64,000 bases of DNA, from assembly GCF_003386285.1 (NCBI RefSeq), contig NZ_QPNC01000001.1:1-64000 (forward strand), written 5' to 3'. The notes under the pieces are model-generated. The model saw only the letters and a list, made by a program, of their open reading frames with translations, was not told where the DNA came from and made no database searches. A program made the position numbers and the translations under genes. Positions 28,898 through 37,257 of this stretch are shown here, piece by piece; position 1 is the stretch's first letter, and the number at the start of each line of letters is the position of its first letter. Origin of the DNA: Nocardiopsis sp. FIRDI 009. Its GTDB lineage: Bacteria > Actinomycetota > Actinomycetes > Streptosporangiales > Streptosporangiaceae.

Positions 28898-28933
28898 CGC
28901 AGCAAGGTTACGCGGAGGTGCTTCACACCGGAT

Positions 28934-28949
28934 GCTTATGCGTTTAACC
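28934..28949. promoter_or_regulatory. LacI-type operator upstream of the beta-glucosidase
   Basis: Read on the minus strand, 28949-28934 is GGTTAAACGCATAAGC. It matches the two sites at the permease promoter (GCTTAAACGCGTAACC and GCTTAAACGCATAACC) with the same TTA..CG..TAA partial symmetry around a central CG, as usual for LacI-family operators. It lies 74-89 bases before the glucosidase ATG. Confidence 0.65.
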
Positions 28950-29022
28950 TGAGGTCAGTGTTTTGCCGAATGACCGGTAGGTAAATTCCTTCCGCGTCTC
29001 CCGACACACCCCTGGGAGCGAC

Positions 29023-31494
29023 ATGACCGCACCGACCGACGCCGACCTGGCACGTGAACGGCGGGTGGACGCCGCCCTGGCCCGCCTCGACCTCGAAGCC
29101 AAGGTCCGACTGCTGTCCGGCGACTCCATGTGGGCCATCGCCGCCAACCCCGACATCGGCCTAGGCCGCCTCGTCATGTCCGACGGGCCCGTCGGGGTGC
29201 GCGGCGAGCGCTGGACCCCCGACGACCCCTCCATCCAGCTGCCCAGCCCCACCGCCATCGCCGCCACCTGGGACCGCGACCTCGTCCGCACCGCCGGGCA
29301 CCTGCTGGCCCAGGAGGCCCGCCGCAAGGGCGTGCACGTCCTGCTCGCCCCCGCCGTCAACATGCACCGCTCCCCGCTGGGCGGGCGCCACTTCGAGACC
29401 TACTCCGAGGACCCCTACCTCACCGGGGAGATCGGGGCCGCCTACGTCCGGGGCGTCCAGGAGGGCGGGGTCGGCACGACCGTCAAGCACTTCGTCGCCA
29501 ACGACTCCGAGACCGACCGCTTCACCGTGGACGTCCGCGTCGAGGAGCGCGCCCTGCGCGAGATCTACCTGGCCCCCTTCGAGCGCATCGTCACCCGGGC
29601 CCGCCCCTGGGGGGTCATGGCCGCCTACAACAAGGTCAACGGCACCACCATGACCGAGCACCTCGACCTCAACACGGTGCTGCGCGACGAGTGGGGCTTC
29701 GACGGGTTCGTCGTCTCGGACTGGACGGCCGCCCGCGACACCGTCCGCGACTGCCTGGCCGGGCTCGACGTCGCCATGCCCGGCCCCAACACGGTCTACG
29801 GGCAGCACCTCGTCGACGCCGTCCGCGACGGCCGGGTCCCGGAGAGGGCCGTGGACGCCCTCGCCCGGCGGGTCCTGCTGCTCGCCGCGCGCGTGGGCCT
29901 GCTGGAGGGCGCCGACCCCGCGGTGGCCCCCGACGACCGGCCGTCCGGCCTGGACGGCCGCGCCATCGCCCGCGAGATCGCCACCCGGTCCTTCGTGCTG
30001 CTGCGCAACGAACGCTCCGCCCTGCCCGTGGACCCGGACCGGACCGGCCGGATCGCGCTCGTCGGGCTGGCCGCCTCCGAAGCCCGGACCAGCGGGGGCG
30101 GCAGCGCCAGCGTGTTCGCCGAACGCACGGTCACCCCCCTGGAGGGGCTGCGCGCCGCCCTGCCCGACGGCGTCGAACTCACCTACGCGGTGGGCGCCGA
30201 CCCGCGCGCCACCCTGCCCGCCGTCGACGCGGCCATGACCGCCACCTTCCTCGCCGCCGACGGCCGGGTGCTGGCCACCGAGTCACTGCCCGACGGCACC
30301 GCCCGATGGATCGGCGAACTGCCCGACGGCGTGACCAACGCCGAGCTGGACCGCGTCGAGGTGGGCGGGACCCTCACCCCCAAGGCGACCGGGGAGCACC
30401 TGCTCGGCATCTCGGGCGCCGGGCGCTACGTCCTCACCGTCGACGGGGAGGTCCTCTTCGACGGTGAGCTCGACTTCGAGGGCGACGACCCGGCCGCGGC
30501 CATGTTCGATCCGCCCACGACCACCGTTCCGGTCGCGCTCACCGAGGGGCGGGACGTCCGCCTGTCCGTGGTCAAGGCCCACCAGGACCTGGGCATGGGC
30601 GACTTCGCCTTCATCGGGTTCACCCTCACCCACCGCGGGCCGATGGCCGACGACGACGTCCTCATCGAGGAGGCCGTCGAGGCGGCGCGCGGCGCCGACG
30701 TGGCCGTCGTGCTGGTGGCCACGACCGCCGAGGTCGAGTCGGAGGGCTTCGACCGCTCCGACCTGCGACTGCCGGGGCGCCAGGACGAGCTCGTCGCCCG
30801 GGTCGCGCAGGTCAACGACCGGACCGTGGTCGTGGTCAACGCCGGTTCCCCCGTGGAGATGCCGTGGCGCGAGGACGTCTCCGCGATCCTGCTCACCTGG
30901 TTCGGGGGGCAGGAGCTCGGCGGGGCCCTCGCCGACGTCCTGCTCGGGCGCCGCGACCCCTCCGGGCGCCTGCCCACGACCTGGCCGGTCGCGATGGCGG
31001 ACGTCCCGGTGCTGGACGTGGCGCCCACGGACGGCGTCCTGGAGTACGGGGAGGGCGTGTTCGTCGGCTACCGGGCCTGGGAGCGCGCCGGGACGGACCC
31101 GGCGTTCTGCTTCGGGCACGGGCTGTCCTACACGGAGTGGCGCTACGACGGCGTCGACGTCGACCTGGCCGACCCCGGCGCGGACGGGGACACCCTCGCC
31201 ACGGTGCGGGTGCGCGTGACCAACGCCGGGGAGCGCGACGGCTACGAGGTCGTCCAGGTCTACCTGGCCCCGCGTGAGCCGGGGGATCGGCCCGCTCGGG
31301 TGCTGGCCGGATTCGCGACCGTGCGCGCGGCGGCCGGGGCGACCGTCGAGGCGGTGGTCACCGTGCCGCGCGACGCGATCCGCACGTGGGCGGCCGACGC
31401 CGACGAGTGGGAGTACGTCGCCGGCGCCTACGAGCTGCTCGTCGGCCGCTCCTACCGGGACACGCGTCTGTCCGTCCCCGTCGAGCTGCGGTAA
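29023..31494 (+). CDS. Glycoside hydrolase family 3 beta-glucosidase with PA14 insert
   Basis: The 823-residue enzyme should release glucose from beta-glucosides. The GH3 N-terminal domain (about 20-300) includes LAPAVNMHRSPLGGRHFETYSEDP, TVKHFVANDSETDR and VVSDWTA, whose Asp is the nucleophile. The second GH3 domain is interrupted by a PA14-like module (about 390-545). It resumes with SEGFDRSDLRLPGRQ, whose Glu is the likely acid/base. A fibronectin-III-like domain closes the protein (about 710-823). There is no signal peptide, so it acts in the cytoplasm on imported sugar, fitting the permease at 32846. Layout and length match KmBglI/DesR-type enzymes. The ATG follows GGGAG by 4 bases. Confidence 0.94.
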   Translation: MTAPTDADLARERRVDAALARLDLEAKVRLLSGDSMWAIAANPDIGLGRLVMSDGPVGVRGERWTPDDPSIQLPSPTAIAATWDRDLVRTAGHLLAQEARRKGVHVLLAPAVNMHRSPLGGRHFETYSEDPYLTGEIGAAYVRGVQEGGVGTTVKHFVANDSETDRFTVDVRVEERALREIYLAPFERIVTRARPWGVMAAYNKVNGTTMTEHLDLNTVLRDEWGFDGFVVSDWTAARDTVRDCLAGLDVAMPGPNTVYGQHLVDAVRDGRVPERAVDALARRVLLLAARVGLLEGADPAVAPDDRPSGLDGRAIAREIATRSFVLLRNERSALPVDPDRTGRIALVGLAASEARTSGGGSASVFAERTVTPLEGLRAALPDGVELTYAVGADPRATLPAVDAAMTATFLAADGRVLATESLPDGTARWIGELPDGVTNAELDRVEVGGTLTPKATGEHLLGISGAGRYVLTVDGEVLFDGELDFEGDDPAAAMFDPPTTTVPVALTEGRDVRLSVVKAHQDLGMGDFAFIGFTLTHRGPMADDDVLIEEAVEAARGADVAVVLVATTAEVESEGFDRSDLRLPGRQDELVARVAQVNDRTVVVVNAGSPVEMPWREDVSAILLTWFGGQELGGALADVLLGRRDPSGRLPTTWPVAMADVPVLDVAPTDGVLEYGEGVFVGYRAWERAGTDPAFCFGHGLSYTEWRYDGVDVDLADPGADGDTLATVRVRVTNAGERDGYEVVQVYLAPREPGDRPARVLAGFATVRAAAGATVEAVVTVPRDAIRTWAADADEWEYVAGAYELLVGRSYRDTRLSVPVELR

Positions 31495-31647
31495 CCGGTC
31501 CCGTTGTCGCCGGGTGCCGACCGGTATCCGGCGACACGGCGGTCTTCCGTTCCCCGGGGTCGCCGCGCGGGCGGAACCGGGGCGCGGACCCGCCCGGCCG
31601 CCCCACCCCTCGCGGGCCCGGGCGGTCGCGCTCCGTGCTCTCCCGTC

Positions 31648-32661
31648 CTAGGTGTCCCGCTCCACCAGGACCGGCGTCCACGGGGACAGGTGGACCTCCG
31701 CGCGGTCCCGGACCGCCTCGACGATCCGCCGCGCCGTGTCCGCGGGGTCCTCGGACCCCATGCGCACGCTGGTGAGTCGCGGCCGGAGCATCCGGCACAG
31801 CATGACGTCGTCCGCTCCCACCAGCCCGACCTGTTCGGGGACCCGCACGCCCGCGTCCAGCAGCGCGCCCAGCACCAACCCGCTGAACTCGTCGTTGTAG
31901 CCGAACACGCCGTCGGGCAGCCCCTCCTCGCCCCACGTCCCGACCAGCTCCGCCGCGCTCTCCGGCGTCCAGTCCATCTCGTGCCGCCGCACGGACGCCC
32001 CGGTCCCCGCCTGCTCCACCGCCGAGCGCACCCCCTCCCACCGCTGTTCGCCCATCCGGCGCAGGGCGTCCCCGCGCGGCACGACGACGGCGATGTCGCG
32101 GTGGCCCCGCCCGACCAGGTGTTCCCCGGCCAGCGCGCCCAGCCCGCGGTGGTCCATCGTCAGCGTGGACACGCCCATCTCCTTGGCCCGTTCCGGGGGA
32201 GTGCCCACCGCGAACACGTGGATGTCGGCCTTGCGCAGCAGCTCCACCCCGGCGGGGGTGAGCCGGTCGTCCCCGGCCACGACGGCGGAGGGCCGCATGG
32301 CCGCCCAGGCGCGCGCCGCCTTCACCCCCCGGCTGCGCTCCGCCCCGTACTGCAGGAGCGTGTAGCCCAGCTCGCGCAGGCCGTGTGAGAGGTCGTGCAG
32401 GAACCGCGACGCCAGCGGCCCCTGGACCACGTCCATCTGCACGTGCAGGACGAGGTCGCTGGTGCCGGTGCGCAGCGACCGCGCGCTGGCGTGCGGGACG
32501 TAGCCCAGCTCGTCGGCGACGGACCGCACCCGTTCGCGCGTCGCCTGCGGGATGCGGGCCCCCGGGGCGTCGTTGAGGACGTACGACACGGTCGCGGTCG
32601 ACACACCCGCGCGCCTGGCGATGTCGGTGATGGTCGCGGGTCGGGGGCGGATCGAAGTCAT
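31648..32661 (-). CDS. LacI family transcriptional regulator
   Basis: The 337-residue repressor has an N-terminal helix-turn-helix (about 10-30; TITDIARRAGVSTATVSYVLND), the hinge helix region (YVPHASARSLRTG), and a periplasmic-binding-like sugar domain. It lies between the GH3 glucosidase and the divergent sugar permease. Three copies of one operator flank those two genes and occur nowhere else I could see, so this is the natural binding protein. The inducer is probably an imported beta-glucoside or its product. The site differs from the CebR operator of streptomycetes. Confidence 0.92.
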   Translation of the reverse strand: MTSIRPRPATITDIARRAGVSTATVSYVLNDAPGARIPQATRERVRSVADELGYVPHASARSLRTGTSDLVLHVQMDVVQGPLASRFLHDLSHGLRELGYTLLQYGAERSRGVKAARAWAAMRPSAVVAGDDRLTPAGVELLRKADIHVFAVGTPPERAKEMGVSTLTMDHRGLGALAGEHLVGRGHRDIAVVVPRGDALRRMGEQRWEGVRSAVEQAGTGASVRRHEMDWTPESAAELVGTWGEEGLPDGVFGYNDEFSGLVLGALLDAGVRVPEQVGLVGADDVMLCRMLRPRLTSVRMGSEDPADTARRIVEAVRDRAEVHLSPWTPVLVERDT

Positions 32662-32751
32662 GACCCTATCCTGCCTGCCTCTCGAGGCCGGTGCCCAGCG
32701 GAGGTCCCGGGCGGTGCAACCGGCGTGTGTGAACTCCTGATGACGTATCCA

Positions 32752-32790
32752 TTGACAAGCTTAAACGCGTAACCTAGCTTAAACGCATAA
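32752..32790 (+). promoter_or_regulatory. LacI-controlled promoter of the sugar permease
   Basis: A consensus promoter is visible: TTGACA (32752-32757), a 17-base spacer, then TAGCTT (32775-32780). One operator core, TTAAACGCGTAA (32761-32772), fills the spacer; the second, TTAAACGCATAA (32779-32790), overlaps the -10 and start. The cores are 18 bases apart, so two repressor dimers could bind on nearly the same face of the helix and exclude polymerase. Confidence 0.75.
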
Positions 32791-32845
32791 CCGGCGCCTG
32801 AACAGGCGTTTCTCCATCACACAGGTTCACGCCAGGGAGACCCAC

Positions 32846-34153
32846 ATGTCCGAGCACCCTTCCCCCAGGCCGGACGCTCCGGAAACCGCCCCCCTCCAGC
32901 CGTCCCCGCCCCCGACCGGCCACCGCGGACTGGGCCGCCTCATCCCGCTCCTCGGGGCGGGCAACCTCGCCGTCTACGCCTTCTACCTGGGCATCGGCGC
33001 GGTCCTGCTCCCCCTCCAGGTCCAGGGGCTCACCCCCGGGGACGAGGCGGCCGCCGTCGCCAACCTCGGCGTGGTCGCCGGGGTCGCCGCCGTCTTCGGC
33101 ACCGTGTTCAACCCGATCGGCGGAGCCCTCTCCGACCGCACCCGCACGCGCTGGGGCCGCCGCAACCCCTGGCTCCTCGGCGGCGCGCTCGCCGCCTTCG
33201 TCCTCGTGTTCGTCCTGGGCTACGCCGACTCCCTGCTGATGATGGTGATCGGCTGGTGCCTGGCCCAGGGCGCCATGAACCTCCACCACGCGGCGCTCAC
33301 CGCGATCATCCCCGACCGCGTCCCCCACGGACGGCGCGGCACCGCGGCCGCCGCCATGGGCATCGCGATCTCCGTGGCCGGGGTCCTGGGAACCGGACTC
33401 GCCGCCCTCTTCACCGCCCGCCTCCCGCTCGGCTACATCGTGCTCGGCGGCATCGTGGTCGCGGCGGCCGTCCTGCTCACCACGACCACCCACGACCCCC
33501 GCGGCGACGAACTGCCCGAACGCGGCCCCGCCCGGAGGGCCAACCCCCTGGCCGCGCTGGGCCGCTTCCTGTCCGCCCTGGCCCACCGCGACTTCGCCCT
33601 GGTCTTCACCGGCCGCGCCCTGCTCTTCCTCGGCTACTTCCTCATCTTCGGCTTCCAGCTCTACATCCTCGACTACTTCATCGCCCTGCCCGAGGGTCTG
33701 GAGCCCGCCGCCGCCGTCACCGTGCTCACCCTGGTGACCGCCGTGGGCACCGTGCTCACCACGGCCGTCGGCGGGCCGCTCTCCGACCGCCTCGACCGTC
33801 GCAAGCTCTTCGCCCTGGTCTCCGGCGTCGTCTCCGCACTGGCGATGCTCATCCCGTTCCTCATGCCGACCTGGACCGGGATGCTCGCGTTCGCCGTGGT
33901 CAACGGCAGCGCCTTCGGCTGCTTCATGGCCGTGGACACCGCCCTGGCCACCCTCGTCCTGCCCAGTGACGCCGACGCCGCCCGCGACATGGGCGTCCTC
34001 AACATCGCCGCCGCCGGACCGCAGATCGTCGCCCCGTTCATCGCCTCGACGATCATCCTCCACCTCGGCGGCTACGGATCGCTGTTCCTGGTCGGCTCCG
34101 CGGTCGGCCTCCTCGGCGCGCTCGCCATCGTCTTCGTCCGCGGCGTCCGCTGA
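32846..34153 (+). CDS. MFS/GPH-type sugar permease
   Basis: The 435-residue transporter has twelve membrane segments. The loop GALSDRTRTRWGRRNPWLLGG after helix 2 is the signature of glycoside-pentoside-hexuronide cation symporters, with a related GPLSDRLDRRKLF in the second half. It probably imports a beta-glucoside for the GH3 enzyme at 29023. The N-terminal 30 residues are Pro-rich and cytoplasmic. The ATG follows AGGGAG. Its promoter carries two LacI-type operators, so expression should be induced by substrate. A hydrolase gene follows after a 10-bp tandem repeat. Confidence 0.9.
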   Translation: MSEHPSPRPDAPETAPLQPSPPPTGHRGLGRLIPLLGAGNLAVYAFYLGIGAVLLPLQVQGLTPGDEAAAVANLGVVAGVAAVFGTVFNPIGGALSDRTRTRWGRRNPWLLGGALAAFVLVFVLGYADSLLMMVIGWCLAQGAMNLHHAALTAIIPDRVPHGRRGTAAAAMGIAISVAGVLGTGLAALFTARLPLGYIVLGGIVVAAAVLLTTTTHDPRGDELPERGPARRANPLAALGRFLSALAHRDFALVFTGRALLFLGYFLIFGFQLYILDYFIALPEGLEPAAAVTVLTLVTAVGTVLTTAVGGPLSDRLDRRKLFALVSGVVSALAMLIPFLMPTWTGMLAFAVVNGSAFGCFMAVDTALATLVLPSDADAARDMGVLNIAAAGPQIVAPFIASTIILHLGGYGSLFLVGSAVGLLGALAIVFVRGVR

Positions 34154-34190
34154 CCCCGGCCGACCCCGACCGACCCCGGCCGATCCCACC
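34151..34190. repeat. Short tandem repeat, about four 10-bp units
   Basis: Units related to CGACCCCGGC follow one another from 34151 to 34190, immediately after the permease stop codon. The stretch could form by slippage; no function is evident. Confidence 0.5.
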
Positions 34191-34213
34191 CCGACTACCC
34201 CGAGGAGGAACCC

Positions 34214-34909
34214 TTGAGACTCGCCACCCACGTGACCGGCGACGGTGACCGCACCGCCCTGCTCGTCCACGGCGCCATGTCCGACCACGGCACCTGGCAC
34301 GCCCTCGAAGCCGACCTGGTCGACCGCGGCTACCAGGTGATCGGCGTCGACCTGCGCGGACACGGGAGGAGCCCGCGCGGAGACTACTCCGTCGCGGCGC
34401 TCGGCCAGGACCTCGTCGACACCCTGCCGACCGGCGCGGACCTGGCCGTCGGCCACTCCATGGGCGGTCTGGCCCTCTCCCTGGCCGTGGAACGCCTGCG
34501 CCCGGCCCGCGCGGTCTACTCCGACCCCGCCTTCCAGTTCACCGGAGCCTCGGCGGCCGCCCTCGACGCCATGCGCCACATGGTCACCCAGGCCACCGTG
34601 GAGAGCGTGCGCGCGATGAACCCGCGCTGGAGCGACGCCGACGTCGAGGCCGAACTCGCCGGTTTCGCCGCCTTCGACCCGGACTTCTTCGACGTCGTCA
34701 CCGAAGCCTCCGCCCAGGACCGCATGCCGACGACCGCCGTGGTCCCCTCCCTGGTCCAGCTGGCCGACCCGAGCTTCACCGTGGACGAGGACGGCGCCCG
34801 CCTGCTGGCCCAGCGCGGATTCACCGTCCGCACGGTCGCGGGCGCCGGACACTGCATCCACCGCGACGACTACCCGGCCTTCCTCGCGTCACTGGAGGGC
34901 TGGCTGTGA
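34214..34909 (+). CDS. Alpha/beta-fold hydrolase
   Basis: The 231-residue enzyme has the alpha/beta-hydrolase core: oxyanion segment LLVHGAMSDHGTWH, DLRGHGRS, nucleophile elbow GHSMGG, and the late His in GAGHCIHRDD. The substrate is unknown; the family includes esterases, lactonases and C-C hydrolases. It starts with TTG, 4 bases after GAGGAGGAA, which is a strong site. It is 60 bases after the permease and its last four bases overlap the next gene (GTGA), so the two downstream genes are coupled and may extend the permease operon. Confidence 0.85.
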   Translation: MRLATHVTGDGDRTALLVHGAMSDHGTWHALEADLVDRGYQVIGVDLRGHGRSPRGDYSVAALGQDLVDTLPTGADLAVGHSMGGLALSLAVERLRPARAVYSDPAFQFTGASAAALDAMRHMVTQATVESVRAMNPRWSDADVEAELAGFAAFDPDFFDVVTEASAQDRMPTTAVVPSLVQLADPSFTVDEDGARLLAQRGFTVRTVAGAGHCIHRDDYPAFLASLEGWL

Positions 34910-35976
34910 CCTCCGTGGTCCGCCGTGCCGCCGTCGCGGTCCTGGCGCTGCCGCTGCTCGCCGCCTGCTCCGCTCCCGACACCGCCACCGACGCGACGTC
35001 CGGTCGGAGCCCGGACGAGGACTTCGCGCCCGCCTCCCTCGACGGCCTGCGGGTGCTCCTGGGCAACGACGACTCCATGCAGGCCGCCGAGGAGGACGGG
35101 TCGGACGGCCTGGGCCTGTACGAACTGCGGTCGGCACTGTGCGCGGCCGGGGCGGACGTGGTCGTCTTCGCCCCGTGGGACTACCAGTCCAGTATGAGCA
35201 GCGCCATCTCGCACAGCGGCTCGTTCGGACTGGGGACCCCCTCCGGCCTGCCCGCCGAGTACGCGGACGACTGCGCCGACGCCTCCGGCGGGGGAGCCGT
35301 CTACGGCGTCTGCGTCGCCGACGGGCCCTGTGAGGAGGACTCACACAGCGCCACACCCGTCGACTCCGTGACCTTCGCGCTCCACCACGGCCTGCGTGAG
35401 CTGGTCGGATGGGACGAGGCACCCGACGTCGTGGTCTCCGGAGTCAACTCCGGTCCCAACGTGGCCACGCAGATCCCCAACTCCGGCACGGTCGGGGTCG
35501 CCCTCGCGGGGCAGCTCGCCGGTGTGCCGTCCCTCGCCGTGAGCGCCTCCGTCGACGAGGACCTCGTGGTCACCCCCGAGACCTACTCCGCCACGGCCGC
35601 GTTCGCCACCGACCTGATCGCGCGCCTGCGCGGGGCCGACCTGCTCACCAGCGAGTACCTGGTCAACGTCAACCACCCGCACTCCGCGGACGGCGAACCC
35701 GCCCCCGACGTCCGGTGGACCGAGGCGGGCACCGGAACCGTCCTGCTCCCCGTGTTCACCGGCGCGGACGCCTACGAGCTCGGCGTGGCCGTCTGCGGAC
35801 CGGACACGCCGGGGTGCCTCCCGGAGACCAAGGAGGACGCCGACAGCACGGCGCTGCTGGTGGAGGGCGCGGTCTCGGTCAGCGCCCTCACCTCCGACCG
35901 CACCTACGCCTCCGGGGAGGACCCGGCCGAGGTCGAACGTCTCGCCGCACTGGTGGAGTCCCTCGGTTCCTCCTGA
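34906..35976 (+). CDS. SurE-family phosphatase-like lipoprotein
   Basis: The 356-residue protein has a lipoprotein signal with lipobox LAAC (cysteine near residue 21), then a SurE-like fold. VLLGNDDSMQA near 50 corresponds to the SurE metal site NDDG, here with Ser in place of Gly. SGVNSGPNVATQIPNSGTVGVALAG corresponds to the SurE segment that binds metal and phosphate. SurE enzymes dephosphorylate nucleoside monophosphates in the cytosol; an exported, lipid-anchored version suggests salvage of extracellular phosphate esters. That role is inferred. The GTG start overlaps the hydrolase stop by 4 bases. Confidence 0.78.
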   Translation: MTSVVRRAAVAVLALPLLAACSAPDTATDATSGRSPDEDFAPASLDGLRVLLGNDDSMQAAEEDGSDGLGLYELRSALCAAGADVVVFAPWDYQSSMSSAISHSGSFGLGTPSGLPAEYADDCADASGGGAVYGVCVADGPCEEDSHSATPVDSVTFALHHGLRELVGWDEAPDVVVSGVNSGPNVATQIPNSGTVGVALAGQLAGVPSLAVSASVDEDLVVTPETYSATAAFATDLIARLRGADLLTSEYLVNVNHPHSADGEPAPDVRWTEAGTGTVLLPVFTGADAYELGVAVCGPDTPGCLPETKEDADSTALLVEGAVSVSALTSDRTYASGEDPAEVERLAALVESLGSS

Positions 35977-36027
35977 CGGCGGCGGCCCCGCCTCCGGGGT
36001 GCCTGCGCCGGCCGCCCCGCGCGGCGG

Positions 36028-37011
36028 TCAGGCGCCCCGGCCGCCCCGCCGCGCCTCGGGGGCGCACGCGTCCAGAGCGCGCCGCCACGCGCCGACCGAG
36101 CGCCAGAACCCCTCCGGGACCGGGCCGGGGGTGAACATCCACATCCGTTCCCACGCTGGCGAGGCGCGCCCGGCGATCTCCTCGCGTGCCTCGTAGGGAG
36201 GCGGCCCGCTCACCGGGTACCACGTGTAGTCGAGGGGGTCGAGCAGGGCCATGAGCCGCTCCTCCACCCCCCGGTCCGGTCGGACCTTCACCAGCATCCA
36301 CGACCGGTGCCGCCGCAGCACCTCCAGACCGCCCGCGACCACGTCCGGTTCGGTGCCCGCGGTGTCCACCTTGACCACCGACGGCAGGACCGACGCCCCC
36401 TCGCTCCAGTGCGCCAGCGTCGTCACCGCCACCGGGACGTGTGCGAGGTCGGCGCGCGTGGCGTGCACGACCGTGTTGCACATGTCGTCGTGCCGCGCCC
36501 GGCGCAGGTGCGCGGTGCCGTTGTGGTTGCTCAGCGCCAGTTCCACGACCGCGAACCCCAGCCCGCCGCTCCCGGCCACCGCACGGGCCGCCGAGGCGAT
36601 CTCCGGCGTCGGCTCGAAGGCGAACACCGAGCGGTCCGTCCGCGCGGCGGCCAGGATCGCGTACACGCCCACCCCGGCGCCCACGTCGAGTACGGCGCCG
36701 GGCGGGGCGTGGTCCAGCATCGCCAGGAAGCAGGCGAGGCTGTCGGGCTCGTGCCGGGAGAGACCGGACGCGGCCAGGCGCCGGGGGACGGTGAGGTCGC
36801 CGGGCAGCCGCAGTGTGATGCTGTCGGGACCGGTCGGGCAGGTGTCCGAGTCGAGCCGGGGCAGGACGACGGTCAGGTCGCGGCTCCACGGCGGGACGCG
36901 GGCGGGGTCGAGCCCACCCAGCCGTCTGGGGAGGCGCACGCGGATCTGGCGCGTGGCGAAGCGCACCACGGGATAGCGGCGTACGAGCGCTCGTAGCTGG
37001 TCGGTGACCAC
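36028..37011 (-). CDS. FkbM-like SAM-dependent methyltransferase
   Basis: The 327-residue protein has a Rossmann methyltransferase domain: motif I VLDVGAGVGVYAILAA, then FAFEPTPEIASAARAV, ELALSNHNGTAHLR and VVKVDTAGTEPDVVAGG, the FkbM signature (usually VKIDVEGxE). The N-terminal 100 residues are basic and likely helical, with no known domain. FkbM enzymes O-methylate sugars or macrolides, but no sugar or polyketide genes are nearby, so the acceptor is open. The GTG at 37011 is 6 bases after GGGGGGAG; the frame continues upstream without a better start. Confidence 0.8.
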   Translation of the reverse strand: MVTDQLRALVRRYPVVRFATRQIRVRLPRRLGGLDPARVPPWSRDLTVVLPRLDSDTCPTGPDSITLRLPGDLTVPRRLAASGLSRHEPDSLACFLAMLDHAPPGAVLDVGAGVGVYAILAAARTDRSVFAFEPTPEIASAARAVAGSGGLGFAVVELALSNHNGTAHLRRARHDDMCNTVVHATRADLAHVPVAVTTLAHWSEGASVLPSVVKVDTAGTEPDVVAGGLEVLRRHRSWMLVKVRPDRGVEERLMALLDPLDYTWYPVSGPPPYEAREEIAGRASPAWERMWMFTPGPVPEGFWRSVGAWRRALDACAPEARRGGRGA

Positions 37012-37242
37012 AGTTGACTCCCCCCGGGAACGGGGCCGTGGCGCGGGTTCGGGGAGCGGACCGCCCGGTGTCCCACGAGACACGCGGGCGACGCCGACGC
37101 GCTGCGCCCCGTGTGCCTCCTCCGCTCGCAGGACTTCGGCGACTGTGTCGAACCTACTGTGCGTGGCGGCGTCTGCGCACTGTGTTTCGGTGATTGGTCC
37201 GGCCGGCCGGCGGCGACGGATCGGCGTACTCGTCGGTCCGCA

Positions 37243-37257
37243 TAGACTCTGACCTTG
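37243..37257 (+). promoter_or_regulatory. Leaderless -10 element of ychF
   Basis: TAGACT (37243-37248) ends 8 bases before the GTG at 37257 and no Shine-Dalgarno sequence is present, so transcription should begin at or next to the start codon. Confidence 0.5.
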
